From assembly GCF_012910805.1 (NCBI RefSeq), contig NZ_WTVK01000006.1, positions 79,938 to 143,937 of the forward strand: a stretch of DNA of 64,000 bases. Reading direction: 5' to 3'. A program made the position numbers and the translations under genes. The first letter of the stretch is position 1. Every line of letters begins with the position of its first letter. This stretch comes from Aromatoleum evansii. GTDB lineage: Bacteria; Pseudomonadota; Gammaproteobacteria; Burkholderiales; Rhodocyclaceae. The notes under the pieces were generated by a model, which was given only the letters and a program-made list of their open reading frames with translations, did no database searches and had not been told where the DNA came from. This document shows positions 54,736 to 63,675 of the stretch, piece after piece.

Positions 54736-55077
54736 ATGGCCCTAGACGACCGCGAACGCTTCGAGGCGTACCTGTACCCGCGGAGGCACGCCTTGCTGCA
54801 GACTCTCCTGCCAACGCCCGACGTGCGCATCGATCGGCAGGCGCAGCAACTCGAGTTCCTGCATGCCTTCATCCGGATCGCAAACGGCCCGTGCGTGAAG
54901 CGGCTTCGGCAGCCCCCGGCGAGAACGGGACCGGACATCGTCGTCTCGCCGATCCCCGATTTCAAACGTGCGCTGTTCGAGCGAACCAGGAAACGTCGCA
55001 CACTTGCCGACGACGCGAACCGAATTCAATTTGCGACCATATTGCAATGCACCAATGAAGGTGTATTTCTTTGCTAG
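54736..55077 (+). CDS. Hypothetical protein, 113 residues
   Basis: Charged protein (ALDDRERFEAYLYPRRHALLQTLLPTPDV...) without signal, membrane or known motif. Codon third positions are GC-rich in the first two-thirds and less so in the last part. There is no strong ribosome site. It overlaps no better-supported gene, but the evidence is weak and it could be spurious. Confidence 0.35.
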   Translation: MALDDRERFEAYLYPRRHALLQTLLPTPDVRIDRQAQQLEFLHAFIRIANGPCVKRLRQPPARTGPDIVVSPIPDFKRALFERTRKRRTLADDANRIQFATILQCTNEGVFLC

Positions 55078-55109
55078 AATTCGGGTTTATCGCAAGGGGG
55101 ATCGAGGGC

Positions 55110-55637
55110 ATGGGGCAAGAAATCGAGCGCCGGTTTCTCGTTCGGGATCCGCAGATCCTCGATGGCAGAGTCGGCAAGCGCATCGTCCAGGGCTACGTGG
55201 CAAAGGAATCCGGTGCGATGACGACGCGCGTGCGGATCCACGGTGACCGTTCCTATCTCACGCTGAAGGGTCCACGCCAGGGCTTCGTGCGCGACGAATT
55301 CGAGTACCCGATCCCCACCGACGATGCCTGGCACATCCTGCTCGAGCACTGTGGCAATCGCATCATTCAGAAGACGCGGTATTTGATCGAATACCTCGAC
55401 CATCTGTTCGAGGTCGACGTGTTCGAAGGCCGCCACACCGGGCTCGTCATTGCCGAACTCGAGCTCTCGCACGTGGGGCAGAAAATTGCCCTGCCCTCCT
55501 GGATCGGAGAGGAGATCACCGGAGACAAGCGCTTCGGGAACTTCTTTCTCGCACTGTTCGAAGGACCGGTTCGCCCGGAGGACAAACCGGTGGGACCATC
55601 GCCCGCCGTTTGTTCCCATTGCTTGACGATGCACTAG
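55110..55637 (+). CDS. CYTH-domain protein
   Basis: 175 residues. CYTH enzymes bind Mg2+ and triphosphate in an eight-stranded tunnel. The signature EIERRFLV is at residues 4-11 (the usual third-position Lys of E-x-E-x-K is Arg here), followed by alternating charged strands (TRVRIHGDRSYLTLKGP, RDEFEYPIP, KTRYLIEY, FEVDVFEG, VIAELEL). Likely an inorganic triphosphatase or nucleotide-polyphosphate enzyme. The C-terminal CSHC segment is unusual. Confidence 0.88.
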   Translation: MGQEIERRFLVRDPQILDGRVGKRIVQGYVAKESGAMTTRVRIHGDRSYLTLKGPRQGFVRDEFEYPIPTDDAWHILLEHCGNRIIQKTRYLIEYLDHLFEVDVFEGRHTGLVIAELELSHVGQKIALPSWIGEEITGDKRFGNFFLALFEGPVRPEDKPVGPSPAVCSHCLTMH

Positions 55638-55678
55638 GCGCCGGTTTGTTGCTCCGGAAGCAAACGACCTGAGAGACG

Positions 55679-55702
55679 CGCCCGGCCTTACTTCGCCGGG
55701 CG
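55679..55702. terminator. Hairpin between the CYTH and Nudix genes
   Basis: CGCCCGGC (55679-55686) pairs with GCCGGGCG (55695-55702) between convergent genes. No T-run, so termination is uncertain. Confidence 0.4.
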
Positions 55703-55727
55703 TCCGGGACAGGCGCTCGAGCTCAAC

Positions 55728-56207
55728 TCATCCGCTCGACCTGAGCAGCGCTCGAGCATGAGCAAGCAGCCCCCTATCGAGAAGCAGTCGCCGCATGCTG
55801 TTTGCCAGCACGGACGGCAACTGCGCATCGGCGGTCCAGGCAAAAGCGTCGATCTCGGGAACCTGCCGGCCGGTTTCGTAGTGCGCGAAGTAGCTGGAGC
55901 ACCGGCAAAGCTCGGGCCGGATCTCGTTCGACATGGCGCCGACCGCAAACAGGTGCAAGTCCTTGCCCCGGTAGTAGGCGTGGCGACCGATATCGACGAG
56001 GCGATCGGCTGCGAACTCGAGACCAAATTCCTCGCGTGCCTCCCGGAGTGCGCAGCTCGCCGGCGCTTCTCCCGCCTCGATGAGCCCCTTGGGCAGATCC
56101 CAGTGACTGCTTCCCGTCGAGTGGCCGAGAAGCAACTCGGAGCGCTCATTGACGACCAGTAGGCCGCAGGAGAGTTGCTTGATTGTCATGGTCGCAGAAG
56201 CTTTCAT
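55728..56207 (-). CDS. Nudix hydrolase
   Basis: 159 residues. The Nudix box is complete: GLIEAGEAPASCALREAREEFGL, with the REAREE metal-binding core. Hydrolyses a nucleoside diphosphate linked to X; the substrate is not predictable (Ap4A- or bis(5'-nucleosyl)-type enzymes look similar at the N-terminus: SCGLLVVNERSELLLG, HWDLPKG). Start at 56207 or 56189; neither has a clear ribosome site. Divergent from a universal stress protein gene. Confidence 0.88.
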   Translation of the reverse strand: MKASATMTIKQLSCGLLVVNERSELLLGHSTGSSHWDLPKGLIEAGEAPASCALREAREEFGLEFAADRLVDIGRHAYYRGKDLHLFAVGAMSNEIRPELCRCSSYFAHYETGRQVPEIDAFAWTADAQLPSVLANSMRRLLLDRGLLAHARALLRSSG

Positions 56208-56372
56208 CGTGAAACGGTGAAACGGAGAAAAAAAGGTGCATACGTATCGCTTCGGACCCGCGACAAAGGAATACGGTTTCCGATGCGGTGTTGTACGATG
56301 CTTGCAATCCGACCGGCGCGCCCGCCGCGGTCCGGCCGGCAACCCTGCCGTTACACGATACGAGGAATAACC

Positions 56373-56765
56373 ATGACCATCATCGTCGCTTATGCCCCTC
56401 GCCCGGAAGGCCGCGCCGCCCTCGATAAGGGAATCGAGCTCGCGCGCCGTTTCCAAGAGCATCTCGTCGTCGTCAATGCCGGCCCGGGCGGCACTGCGAC
56501 CGACCCCTCGCTCGCCGATTCCGCCGACGCCGAGGACATCGAGAAGATGCTCGCGTCGTCCGGCATCGACTCGGAATTCAAGCAGTTCGTGCGCGGCAAG
56601 AGCGCAGTCGAGGAAATCGAGGAAATGGTCGAAAGGCTGCAGGCATCCCTGGTCATCATCGGTTTGCGCAGACGCTCGCCGGTGGGCAAGCTGTTCCTTG
56701 GCAGCACCGCGCAGGATCTCCTGCTGAAGGTGGACTGCCCCGTGCTCGCGGTCAAGGCCGGCTGA
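56373..56765 (+). CDS. Universal stress protein
   Basis: 130 residues, single UspA domain. The N-terminal MTIIVAYAPRPEGRAALDKGIELA and C-terminal LFLGSTAQDLLLKVDCPVLAVK segments are typical; the ATP-binding G-x2-G-x9-G(S/T) pattern reads GLRRRSPVGKLFLGSTA, so nucleotide binding is plausible but not certain. CGAGGAATAACC precedes the ATG. A terminator follows. Confidence 0.9.
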   Translation: MTIIVAYAPRPEGRAALDKGIELARRFQEHLVVVNAGPGGTATDPSLADSADAEDIEKMLASSGIDSEFKQFVRGKSAVEEIEEMVERLQASLVIIGLRRRSPVGKLFLGSTAQDLLLKVDCPVLAVKAG

Positions 56766-56790
56766 CGCGCGGCAATCACCGCGCGACGCG

Positions 56791-56820
56791 AAACCGGGGC
56801 GGGCCCTCGCCCCGGTTTTC
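56791..56820. terminator. Bidirectional terminator
   Basis: AAACCGGGGCG (56791-56801) pairs with CGCCCCGGTTT (56808-56818), with T-run on the plus strand and A-run mirrored on the other. It lies between the convergent USP and secreted-protein genes. Confidence 0.8.
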
Positions 56821-56838
56821 CGTAGGCGCCGCAGAGCA

Positions 56839-57306
56839 CTAGCGCTGGAAACAGGTTTCGTTTCCGAAGTTTCCGCCCTTGAATTCGGGCTGGTAGTAGT
56901 ACTTCGTGAACATCCACTTGCCGTTCTTGCCCTTTGCGAACGACGCCAGCCCGGTGCCGTAATCCTTGGGCAACGGATCGGTGTTCGCGAAGAAGATGCC
57001 CATCTCCCTGCCCTTCGCCGCAGCGTGGCCGGGGTACTCGCCATATCCGGGCACCTCGAGCTTGAAGCGATAGGCGCCATGCTCGCCGTTGCTCTGCGAC
57101 GGCACGAGCTCCAGGGTCACGACGCCGTTGTACGGCCCTTCATGGCTGTCCATGCCGCGGCAGTCATAGACACCGCTGTAATCCGTTCCCTTGAACGGCA
57201 CTGGCGCCATGCGCATCGATGCGGGCTTCGCGGCGGTTGTCGTCTGCGCCAACACGGGCGCCGAACACAGCAGCAGGACGAAAAGAGCGGACGAAGGAAT
57301 TTTCAT
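56839..57306 (-). CDS. Secreted hypothetical protein, 155 residues
   Basis: A signal peptide (MKIPSSALFVLLLCSAPVLAQ) is followed by a mature domain with DYSGVYDCRGMDSHEGPYNGVVTLEL, VPGYGEYPGHAAAKGREMGIFF and a final FGNETCFQR. Two cysteines near the ends of the mature domain (about DCRG and TCFQ) could form a disulfide. Rich in Gly and Tyr, suggesting a beta-sandwich. Family not recognised. Upstream the YghU-type GST gene is divergent. Confidence 0.75.
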   Translation of the reverse strand: MKIPSSALFVLLLCSAPVLAQTTTAAKPASMRMAPVPFKGTDYSGVYDCRGMDSHEGPYNGVVTLELVPSQSNGEHGAYRFKLEVPGYGEYPGHAAAKGREMGIFFANTDPLPKDYGTGLASFAKGKNGKWMFTKYYYQPEFKGGNFGNETCFQR

Positions 57307-57395
57307 GGAAGCACCGGGTCGATGAGGGTTCGATATTCTAAATGCGAAGTTGCGCAAGACTTCAGCGTCAGAATTGAACGTCGAAGGAGATCCCG

Positions 57396-58274
57396 ATGAG
57401 CGACAACACCTACACACCACCACGAGTCTGGAAGTGGGAAGCCCCCAGTGGTGGCAAGTTCGCCAACATCAACCGCCCGATCGCGGGCCCCACGCACGAG
57501 AAGCCGCTCCCGGTCGGCAAGCACCCCTTGCAGCTGTATTCGCTGGCGACACCGAATGGCGTAAAGGTCACGATCATGCTGGAGGAACTGCTCGAATGCG
57601 GGATCGCCGGGGCCGAGTACGATGCCCACCTGATCCGCATCTCCGAAGGCGACCAGTTCGGCAGCGGCTTCGTCGCGCTGAATCCGAACTCCAAGATTCC
57701 CGCCTTGCTCGACTGCAGCGTCACTCCGCCACAGCGGGTGTTCGAGTCCGGTGCGATCCTGCTGTACCTCGCGGAGAAGTTCGACGCCTTCGTGCCGAAG
57801 ACGCTCGCCGGGCGGACCGAGTGCCTGTCGTGGCTGTTCTGGCAGATGGGCAGCGCCCCCTTCCTGGGTGGCGGCTTCGGCCATTTCTACGTCTATGCCC
57901 CGGAGAAGTACGAGTACCCGATCAACCGCTATGTGATGGAGGCCAAGCGCCAGCTCGACGTACTGAACCGCCAGCTGGCCGAACGACGTTACGTCGCCGG
58001 CGAGGACTACACGATCGCCGATATCGCGATCTGGCCGTGGTACGGCGGGCTGGTGTTGAACCAGGTGTATGAGGCGGGGGAATTCCTCGAGGCGCACACC
58101 TACACGCATGTGCTGCGCTGGGCACGGGAAATCGCCGAGCGCCCGGCCGTCCAGCGCGGCCGCAAGGTCAATCGCACCTGGGGCGAACCCGGCGAGCAGC
58201 TTCACGAGCGGCACGACGCGAGCGACTTCGAAACCCGCACGCAGGCCAAGCTCGCGACGGGGCAGAACAACTGA
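57396..58274 (+). CDS. yghU: YghU-type glutathione S-transferase (Nu class)
   Basis: 292 residues, the usual size for YghU, which has disulfide-bond oxidoreductase and organic peroxide activity. The long N-terminal extension with the WKWEAPSGGKFANINRPIAGPTHEKPLPVG sequence, TPNGVKVTIMLEEL at the glutathione site, and GGGFGHFYVYAPEKYEYP are distinctive. The third GST-fold enzyme in the window after the hydroquinone reductase and NagL. AAGGAGATCCCG precedes the ATG. Confidence 0.93.
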   Translation: MSDNTYTPPRVWKWEAPSGGKFANINRPIAGPTHEKPLPVGKHPLQLYSLATPNGVKVTIMLEELLECGIAGAEYDAHLIRISEGDQFGSGFVALNPNSKIPALLDCSVTPPQRVFESGAILLYLAEKFDAFVPKTLAGRTECLSWLFWQMGSAPFLGGGFGHFYVYAPEKYEYPINRYVMEAKRQLDVLNRQLAERRYVAGEDYTIADIAIWPWYGGLVLNQVYEAGEFLEAHTYTHVLRWAREIAERPAVQRGRKVNRTWGEPGEQLHERHDASDFETRTQAKLATGQNN

Positions 58275-58313
58275 GGTAGGTCCCTGCGCGAGGAACCCTC
58301 GAGAGGCGCGTGC

Positions 58314-58604
58314 TCAGGCTGCCGCAGGCCCCTCCGCGTTGTTGCGCGTCTTGCGCGTCGGCACGGATTTCGGGTCGCAGGTGATCGGACGGTAGATCTC
58401 GACGCGGTCGCCGTCCTTGAGGGCGGCGTCGAGCTTGACCACCCGCGCATAGACGCCGACCTTCTGCAGCTTGAGGTCGATGTGCGGGAACAGCCCGAGA
58501 ATGCCGGAACGCTCGATGGCGTCCTTGACGTTGCTGCCTTCGGGTAATTCGACCAGCAGCGATACCTGCTGGCCCGGTTCCGAATACGCCACCATGATCT
58601 GCAT
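58314..58604 (-). CDS. rnfH: RnfH family protein
   Basis: 96 residues with the ubiquitin-like RnfH fold signature: MQIMVAYSEPGQQVSLLVELPEGSNVKDAIERSGIL, then DGDRVEIYRPITCDPK. RnfH lies at the end of many rnf operons; its exact role is unsettled and it resembles the toxin RatA partner RatB. ATG 58604 has AAGGAG 7 bases upstream; a GTG 6 bases earlier is less likely. 12 bases after rnfE. Confidence 0.93.
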   Translation of the reverse strand: MQIMVAYSEPGQQVSLLVELPEGSNVKDAIERSGILGLFPHIDLKLQKVGVYARVVKLDAALKDGDRVEIYRPITCDPKSVPTRKTRNNAEGPAAA

Positions 58605-58616
58605 CGACACACTCCT

Positions 58617-59279
58617 TCAGCCTTGCGCCACGGGCACCGCTGCGGCCGCCCGCGCCCGCCGCCCCTCGAACACACGCTTCGCCGCGAGCAGCAAGCCGAG
58701 CACGGCGAAACCGCCGGGCGGCAGGATCATCAGCAAGGCGCCCTCATAGGCCGGCACGCGCATTTCGAGGAAAGCGAAGCTCGGCCCCAGCAGCAGGCTC
58801 GCCTGTGCGAACAGCGTCCCGGCGCCGAACAGCTCGCGGATCAGGCCGATCACGGTGAGGGCCAGCGTGAAGCCGAGCCCGGTCGCCAGGCCGTCGACGG
58901 CGGACGCGGCGACGCCGTTCTTGCTCGCGAAGGCTTCCGCGCGCCCGAGGATCGCGCAATTGACGACGATCAGCGCGATGAAGAGCCCCAGCACCTTGTA
59001 CAGCTCGTGCGCCCACGCGTTCAGCGCCAGATCGACGATCGTCACCAGCGTCGCGATCAGCACGACGAAGACCGGGATGCGCACCTGCGTACTGACGACA
59101 TCGCGGATGAGCGACACGAGCATGTTCGACACGACCAGCACGGCGGTCGTCGCCAGTCCCATCGCGAGGGCGTTGGTGCCGGTGGTCGTCACCGCCATGG
59201 TCGGGCACAGCGCGAGCATCTGGGAGAACACGACGTTGTTCCCCCACAGTCCCTCGCGCAGGATGCGTGCGTGGCTCAT
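58617..59279 (-). CDS. rnfE: Rnf complex subunit RnfE
   Basis: 220 residues, integral membrane with about six helices. Family motifs: GLWGNNVVFSQMLALCPTMAVT and DLALNAWAHELYKVLGLFIALIVVNCAILGRAEAFA. With RnfA it forms the central membrane part containing an Fe-S site. Its ATG overlaps the rnfG stop as ATGA. Confidence 0.95.
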   Translation of the reverse strand: MSHARILREGLWGNNVVFSQMLALCPTMAVTTTGTNALAMGLATTAVLVVSNMLVSLIRDVVSTQVRIPVFVVLIATLVTIVDLALNAWAHELYKVLGLFIALIVVNCAILGRAEAFASKNGVAASAVDGLATGLGFTLALTVIGLIRELFGAGTLFAQASLLLGPSFAFLEMRVPAYEGALLMILPPGGFAVLGLLLAAKRVFEGRRARAAAAVPVAQG

Positions 59280-59911
59280 GAGCGACCTCCCAGGATTTCG
59301 GCGCGCTGCGCCGAGAAGAATTCCAGCCCGGCGCGGACCGCCTTCACCACCGCGCGCGGCGTGATCGTGGCGCCGGCGAAGGCGTCGAACACGCCGCCGT
59401 CCTTCTTCACCGCCCACTGCGCCGGCACCAGCTCGGTGAGCGACTTGCCGGCGAAACCGTCGATCCATGGAGACTTCGCGCGGTCGATCTTGTCGCCCAG
59501 TCCTGGCGTCTCGGCGTGCTTCAGCACGCGCACGCCGAGGACGCGCCCGTCCGCATCGACGGCCATCAGCAGCGCCACCTCGCCGGCGTAGCCGCGCTCC
59601 GCCATGCGGAAGACCGCGCCGACCGGAGCGCCCGCGCGCCGGGCGACGTGCACCCGCACCGGCCCGCGCGTACCGTCGACCTCGACCACATCCGCCAACA
59701 GGTCGTTGTCGGCAAAACCCTTGGGCATGACCTGCGCGAGCGTGCTACGCAGGTCGCTCGCTTCGGCGGCCGCGATGGGCGCCTTCGTCGCGCCATGCGC
59801 CCACGTGAGCGCAGCACCCGCCAGCAGGGCGGCAAGGGCGAGCAGGACGGGCTGATAGCCGAGCCGCTCGCGGATCGCGGCGATGCCGCGCGGTGTTTCG
59901 GGAGCAATCAT
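59276..59911 (-). CDS. rnfG: Rnf complex subunit RnfG
   Basis: 211 residues; one N-terminal membrane helix and a periplasmic domain that carries covalent FMN. The attachment motif is near the C-terminus, FAGATITPRAVV, with the phosphoester-linked Thr in (S/A)GAT; here the first residue is Ala. Overlaps rnfD and rnfE by ATGA, so translation is coupled. Confidence 0.95.
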   Translation of the reverse strand: MIAPETPRGIAAIRERLGYQPVLLALAALLAGAALTWAHGATKAPIAAAEASDLRSTLAQVMPKGFADNDLLADVVEVDGTRGPVRVHVARRAGAPVGAVFRMAERGYAGEVALLMAVDADGRVLGVRVLKHAETPGLGDKIDRAKSPWIDGFAGKSLTELVPAQWAVKKDGGVFDAFAGATITPRAVVKAVRAGLEFFSAQRAEILGGRS

Positions 59912-60993
59912 TCGGCACTCCCTTGCGTGGCCCGGATCGGCGCACCGCGCCGCGTCCGCCCCATGATCCGCGGGCGACAATAGCGGTCGATGACCGGCGT
60001 CAGTGCATTGAACAGCAGCACCGCGAAGGCGATCCCTTCCGGATAACCGCCCCAGCTGCGGATGATCCAGGTCAGCAGACCGATGCCCAGCCCGTAGAGC
60101 AGCTGCCCGGAGGCCGTATTCGGCGACGTGACGTAGTCGGTTGCGATGAAGAAGGCGCCCAGCACGACGGCGCCGGAGACGAGATGCGTCGTGACGGGAA
60201 GGTAGTGCCCCGGATCGATCGCGTGCGCCACCGCGGCGGGCAGCGCGAGCCCCGCGAATACACCGAGCGGGATGTGCCAACGGATCACGCCGCGCACCAC
60301 CAGGTAGAGTCCGCCCAGAAGTAGCAGCAAGGCCCCAGTCTCGCCGAGGCTGCCCGGACGGGAACCGTGCCATGCCGAAAGCGTGCCGCCGGCCGCGTCG
60401 AGCGCCTGCGCGAGATCCATGCCCCGCGACAGCTCGGTCTTGGCATGGCCGAGGAGCGAGGCCGAGGTCACGGCATCGGGCACCGGCACCACCCCGAGCG
60501 TGATGCGCAGCCCTTCGATGAAACCCGGCGCCCCCGCCGACCCGAGCGGCAGCGGCGCCACCCAATGCGTCATCACCACCGGAAAGGACACGAGCAGCGC
60601 CACGCGCGCCACCATCGCCGGATTGAAGAGATTCTGCCCGAGCCCGCCGTACACCTGCTTGCCGATGGCGATGGCGATGAAGCCGCCGAGCGCGCCGATC
60701 CAGGCCGGCGCCCACGGCGGCAGGGAGAGCGCCAGCAGCCAGCCGGTGAGCAGCGCCGAACCGTCCCACAACCGGCTCTCGCAGCCGCGCAGACGCTGAC
60801 AGAAAACCTCCGTGAGCAGAGCAGCCCCGACAGTGATCACGAACAGATTCACCGCCGGCCAGCCGAAAATCCAGAACCCGAACAGGGTGGCGGGCAGCAG
60901 CGCCAGCTGCACGCGGCGCATCGTGCGTCCGACGTCCGCCCCTGCGTGCGCATGCGGAGCCGCCGCCGGCATGAACTGATCGCCGGCGCTCAT
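59908..60993 (-). CDS. rnfD: Rnf complex subunit RnfD
   Basis: 361 residues, about ten membrane helices, with covalent FMN attached at the Thr in TDYVTSPNTASGQ (loop near residue 280). Family motifs: QLALLPATLFGFWIFGWPAV and GGLGQNLFNPAMVARVALL. It is part of the membrane ion-translocating core. Its ATG overlaps the rnfC stop. Confidence 0.95.
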   Translation of the reverse strand: MSAGDQFMPAAAPHAHAGADVGRTMRRVQLALLPATLFGFWIFGWPAVNLFVITVGAALLTEVFCQRLRGCESRLWDGSALLTGWLLALSLPPWAPAWIGALGGFIAIAIGKQVYGGLGQNLFNPAMVARVALLVSFPVVMTHWVAPLPLGSAGAPGFIEGLRITLGVVPVPDAVTSASLLGHAKTELSRGMDLAQALDAAGGTLSAWHGSRPGSLGETGALLLLLGGLYLVVRGVIRWHIPLGVFAGLALPAAVAHAIDPGHYLPVTTHLVSGAVVLGAFFIATDYVTSPNTASGQLLYGLGIGLLTWIIRSWGGYPEGIAFAVLLFNALTPVIDRYCRPRIMGRTRRGAPIRATQGSAE

Positions 60994-62537
60994 GCGCAGA
61001 CTCCGGATTCCTCGTTTTCGGTCTCGGCAGCCTTCTCGACGGAGGCGGCCGCCTGCTTCACGGCCGCGGCCGCGGCCACCGTCGCAGCCGCGCGCCGCGC
61101 GAGTGCCTCGGCCTTCTCGCGTTCGTCGCGCTCGATCCGTTCGGCTTTCGCCCGCGTGAGGCTGCGGATCGTCTCATTCCGCTGCGTGCCGCGCGCCCGC
61201 GCCGCGAGCTCGCCCTTTGCGTGGTGGAAATACTGCACGAGCGGGATGCGCGACGGACACACATAGGCGCAGCATCCGCAGGCGATGCAGTCCGCGAGGC
61301 CGAAGCTCGCGGCCTTGTCCACCTCGCCCGCACGCACCCGCGCGGCGATCTCCAGCGGCAGCAGGCCGACCGGGCAGGCGCGCATGCAATCGCCGCAGCG
61401 GATGCACGGACCGCCGTCGCCCTCCCCGACCTCCGCCGCATCGAGCACCAGGATTCCGCCCGTGCCCTTGATCACCGGAACTTCGAGCGTCGACACCTGC
61501 ATGCCGGTCATCGGCCCGCCCAGCAGCAGGCGCGAGGGGCCGCCATGATCGGCGCGCAGGCCGCCGCAGAAGGCGAGCACCTCCCCGGCGAGCGTGCCGA
61601 TAGGCACTTCGACGTTTCCCGGCTCGCGCACGCAGGCGCCATTCACCGTGACGAGGCGCGATACCAGCGGACGCCCGAAGCGGACTGCGTTGCGCACCGC
61701 CACCGCGGTGCCGACGTTATGCACGACGACGCCGATGTCCGACGGACGCCCCTCGGCCGGCACCTCGCGCCCGGTCAGCACGAGGATGAGATGCTTTTCC
61801 GAACCCATCGGATAGCGCGTCGGGATCACCTCGACGCGGATGCGCGGCTGCCCGGCCACCGCCGCGCGCATCGCGGCGATCGCTTCCGGCTTGTTGTCCT
61901 CGATGCCGATCCGCGCCTCGCGCGCGCCCGTTGCGTGCAGCATGATCGCGATGCCATCGACGGCCTCCGCGGCACGGTCGCGCATCAGGCGGTCGTCGCA
62001 GGACAGGAAGGGCTCGCACTCGCTCGCATTGATGATCAGCAGCTCGACACGCGCGCCGAGCCCGCCCGAGAGCTTCACGGCCGATGGAAATGCGGCGCCG
62101 CCGAGGCCGACCACGCCCGCCTGCGCCACGCGACGGCCGATCTCCGCCGGGTCGAGCGCGAACGGATCGTCGCAGGTTTCCAGCTCGCACCACTCGTCGC
62201 GGCCATCGCTTTCAATGGTGACCCCCCGCACCGGCAAGCCGGACGGATGCGGCGCGACGATGTCGCCGATCGCGATCACGCGCCCCGACGTCGGCGCATG
62301 GATCGCTGCCGACACGGCCCCCATCGGCTCGCCGATGCGCTGCCCCTTTTTCACGAGATCGCCGACGGTGACAACGGCGCGCGCCGGGCTGCCGATGTGT
62401 TGCACCAGCGGCACGTACACGCGGGCCGGCGGCGGCATCACGCGCAACGTGGCATCCGCGGCCGGACGCTTGTGGTCATCGGGATGAACGCCGCCGCTGA
62501 AATGCGCCGCGCGCAGGAATCGATCGAGAATGCCCAT
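60990..62537 (-). CDS. rnfC: Rnf complex subunit RnfC
   Basis: 515 residues; the NADH-oxidising peripheral subunit with FMN. N-terminal GGVHPDDHK, then VGLGGAAFPSAVKL and the two [4Fe-4S] motifs CIRCGDCMRACP and CIACGCCAYVCP. The C-terminus is an Ala/Glu/Lys/Arg-rich helix of about 90 residues, a frequent feature in proteobacterial RnfC. Passes electrons to RnfB. 13 bases after rnfB. Confidence 0.95.
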   Translation of the reverse strand: MGILDRFLRAAHFSGGVHPDDHKRPAADATLRVMPPPARVYVPLVQHIGSPARAVVTVGDLVKKGQRIGEPMGAVSAAIHAPTSGRVIAIGDIVAPHPSGLPVRGVTIESDGRDEWCELETCDDPFALDPAEIGRRVAQAGVVGLGGAAFPSAVKLSGGLGARVELLIINASECEPFLSCDDRLMRDRAAEAVDGIAIMLHATGAREARIGIEDNKPEAIAAMRAAVAGQPRIRVEVIPTRYPMGSEKHLILVLTGREVPAEGRPSDIGVVVHNVGTAVAVRNAVRFGRPLVSRLVTVNGACVREPGNVEVPIGTLAGEVLAFCGGLRADHGGPSRLLLGGPMTGMQVSTLEVPVIKGTGGILVLDAAEVGEGDGGPCIRCGDCMRACPVGLLPLEIAARVRAGEVDKAASFGLADCIACGCCAYVCPSRIPLVQYFHHAKGELAARARGTQRNETIRSLTRAKAERIERDEREKAEALARRAAATVAAAAAVKQAAASVEKAAETENEESGVCA

Positions 62538-62550
62538 GTCCGTCCCCTCC

Positions 62551-63081
62551 TCAGCCCTGCAACGCCGGTTTCGGCCAGAACCACTGCTGCAGCGTGACCG
62601 GCACGGGCTGCATCACCATCGCCTCGGTGGGGCATTGGTCGATGCACTGTGCGCAGCCGCTGCACGCATCACGCAGCACGTTATGGATCTGCTTCGGCCC
62701 ACCCAGGATCGCATCGGTCGGGCACGCGCGGATGCAGCGCGTGCAGCCGATGCAGATCGATTCGTCGATGTCCGCGACCAGCGGCCCCGGATCGTCCGCG
62801 CCGCCGAGCTCGACGCTCACGCCCAGACGCTGCGCGATCGTCACCGCGAGCGATCGCCCGCCGGGCGGGCAACACGCCGGAGACGCGTCCCCCGCCGCGA
62901 TCGCCGCCGCCGCTCCGGCGCAGCCGGGAAAACCGCACTGACCGCAGTTGGAACCGGGCATCAGCGCCTCGATTTCCTCGACCAGAGGATTGCCCTCCAC
63001 ATGGAAGAAGCGGTTCGCGATACCGAGCACGGCGCCCAGCACCGCTCCGAGGATCGTGAGACTGAGGATGGCGGCAAGCAT
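62551..63081 (-). CDS. rnfB: Rnf complex subunit RnfB
   Basis: 176 residues; an N-terminal membrane helix, a Cys-rich proximal cluster (NCGQCGFPGCAGAA, plus CC in SPACCPPGG) and two ferredoxin motifs CIGCTRCIRACP and CSGCAQCIDQCP. It is the probable exchange point with soluble ferredoxin. 12 bases after rnfA. Confidence 0.95.
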   Translation of the reverse strand: MLAAILSLTILGAVLGAVLGIANRFFHVEGNPLVEEIEALMPGSNCGQCGFPGCAGAAAAIAAGDASPACCPPGGRSLAVTIAQRLGVSVELGGADDPGPLVADIDESICIGCTRCIRACPTDAILGGPKQIHNVLRDACSGCAQCIDQCPTEAMVMQPVPVTLQQWFWPKPALQG

Positions 63082-63093
63082 GATGTGTTCTCC

Positions 63094-63675
63094 TCAGGCC
63101 GGGATGAGCCCGGAAAAGCCCATGAAGGCGAGGCTCAGCAGGCTTATGGTGATGAAGGCCGCGGGCGCGCCCGAAAAGGCTGCGGGCACGCTGGCGAGCG
63201 CGAGACGTTCGCGCAGGCCGGCGAAGATGAGCAGGACGATGGTGAAGCCGAGCGCGGAGCCGAAGCCGAACAGCACGCTCTTGAGGAATCCGTAACCCTG
63301 CTGCACGTTCAGCAGCGCCACGCCCAGCACCGCGCAGTTGGTCGTGATCAGCGGCAGGTAGATGCCCAGGCTCTCGTACAGTGCAGGACTCGTCTTGCGG
63401 ATCGCCATCTCGGTGAATTGCACCGCGGCGGCAATAACCAGGATGAAGCTTAGGATGCGCAGGAAGCCGAGCTCGAACGGCGCCAGCAGCCAGTGTTCGA
63501 GCATCCAGCTCGCCGCAGCGGCGAGCGTGATCACGAAGGTGGTCGCCAGCCCCATCCCCAGCGCCGCATCGATGCTCTTCGAAACCCCCATCGTCGGGCA
63601 CAGGCCGAGGAACTTCACCAGCACCACGTTGTTGATGAGCGCGGTCGACAGGAGCAGCAGCAGGTATTCGTTCAT
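63094..63675 (-). CDS. rnfA: Rnf complex subunit RnfA
   Basis: 193 residues, about six membrane helices, paralogous to RnfE (shared [25 protein letters not shown]). First of the Rnf structural genes; its ATG overlaps the rseC stop as ATGA, so rseC is probably co-translated. Confidence 0.95.
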   Translation of the reverse strand: MNEYLLLLLSTALINNVVLVKFLGLCPTMGVSKSIDAALGMGLATTFVITLAAAASWMLEHWLLAPFELGFLRILSFILVIAAAVQFTEMAIRKTSPALYESLGIYLPLITTNCAVLGVALLNVQQGYGFLKSVLFGFGSALGFTIVLLIFAGLRERLALASVPAAFSGAPAAFITISLLSLAFMGFSGLIPA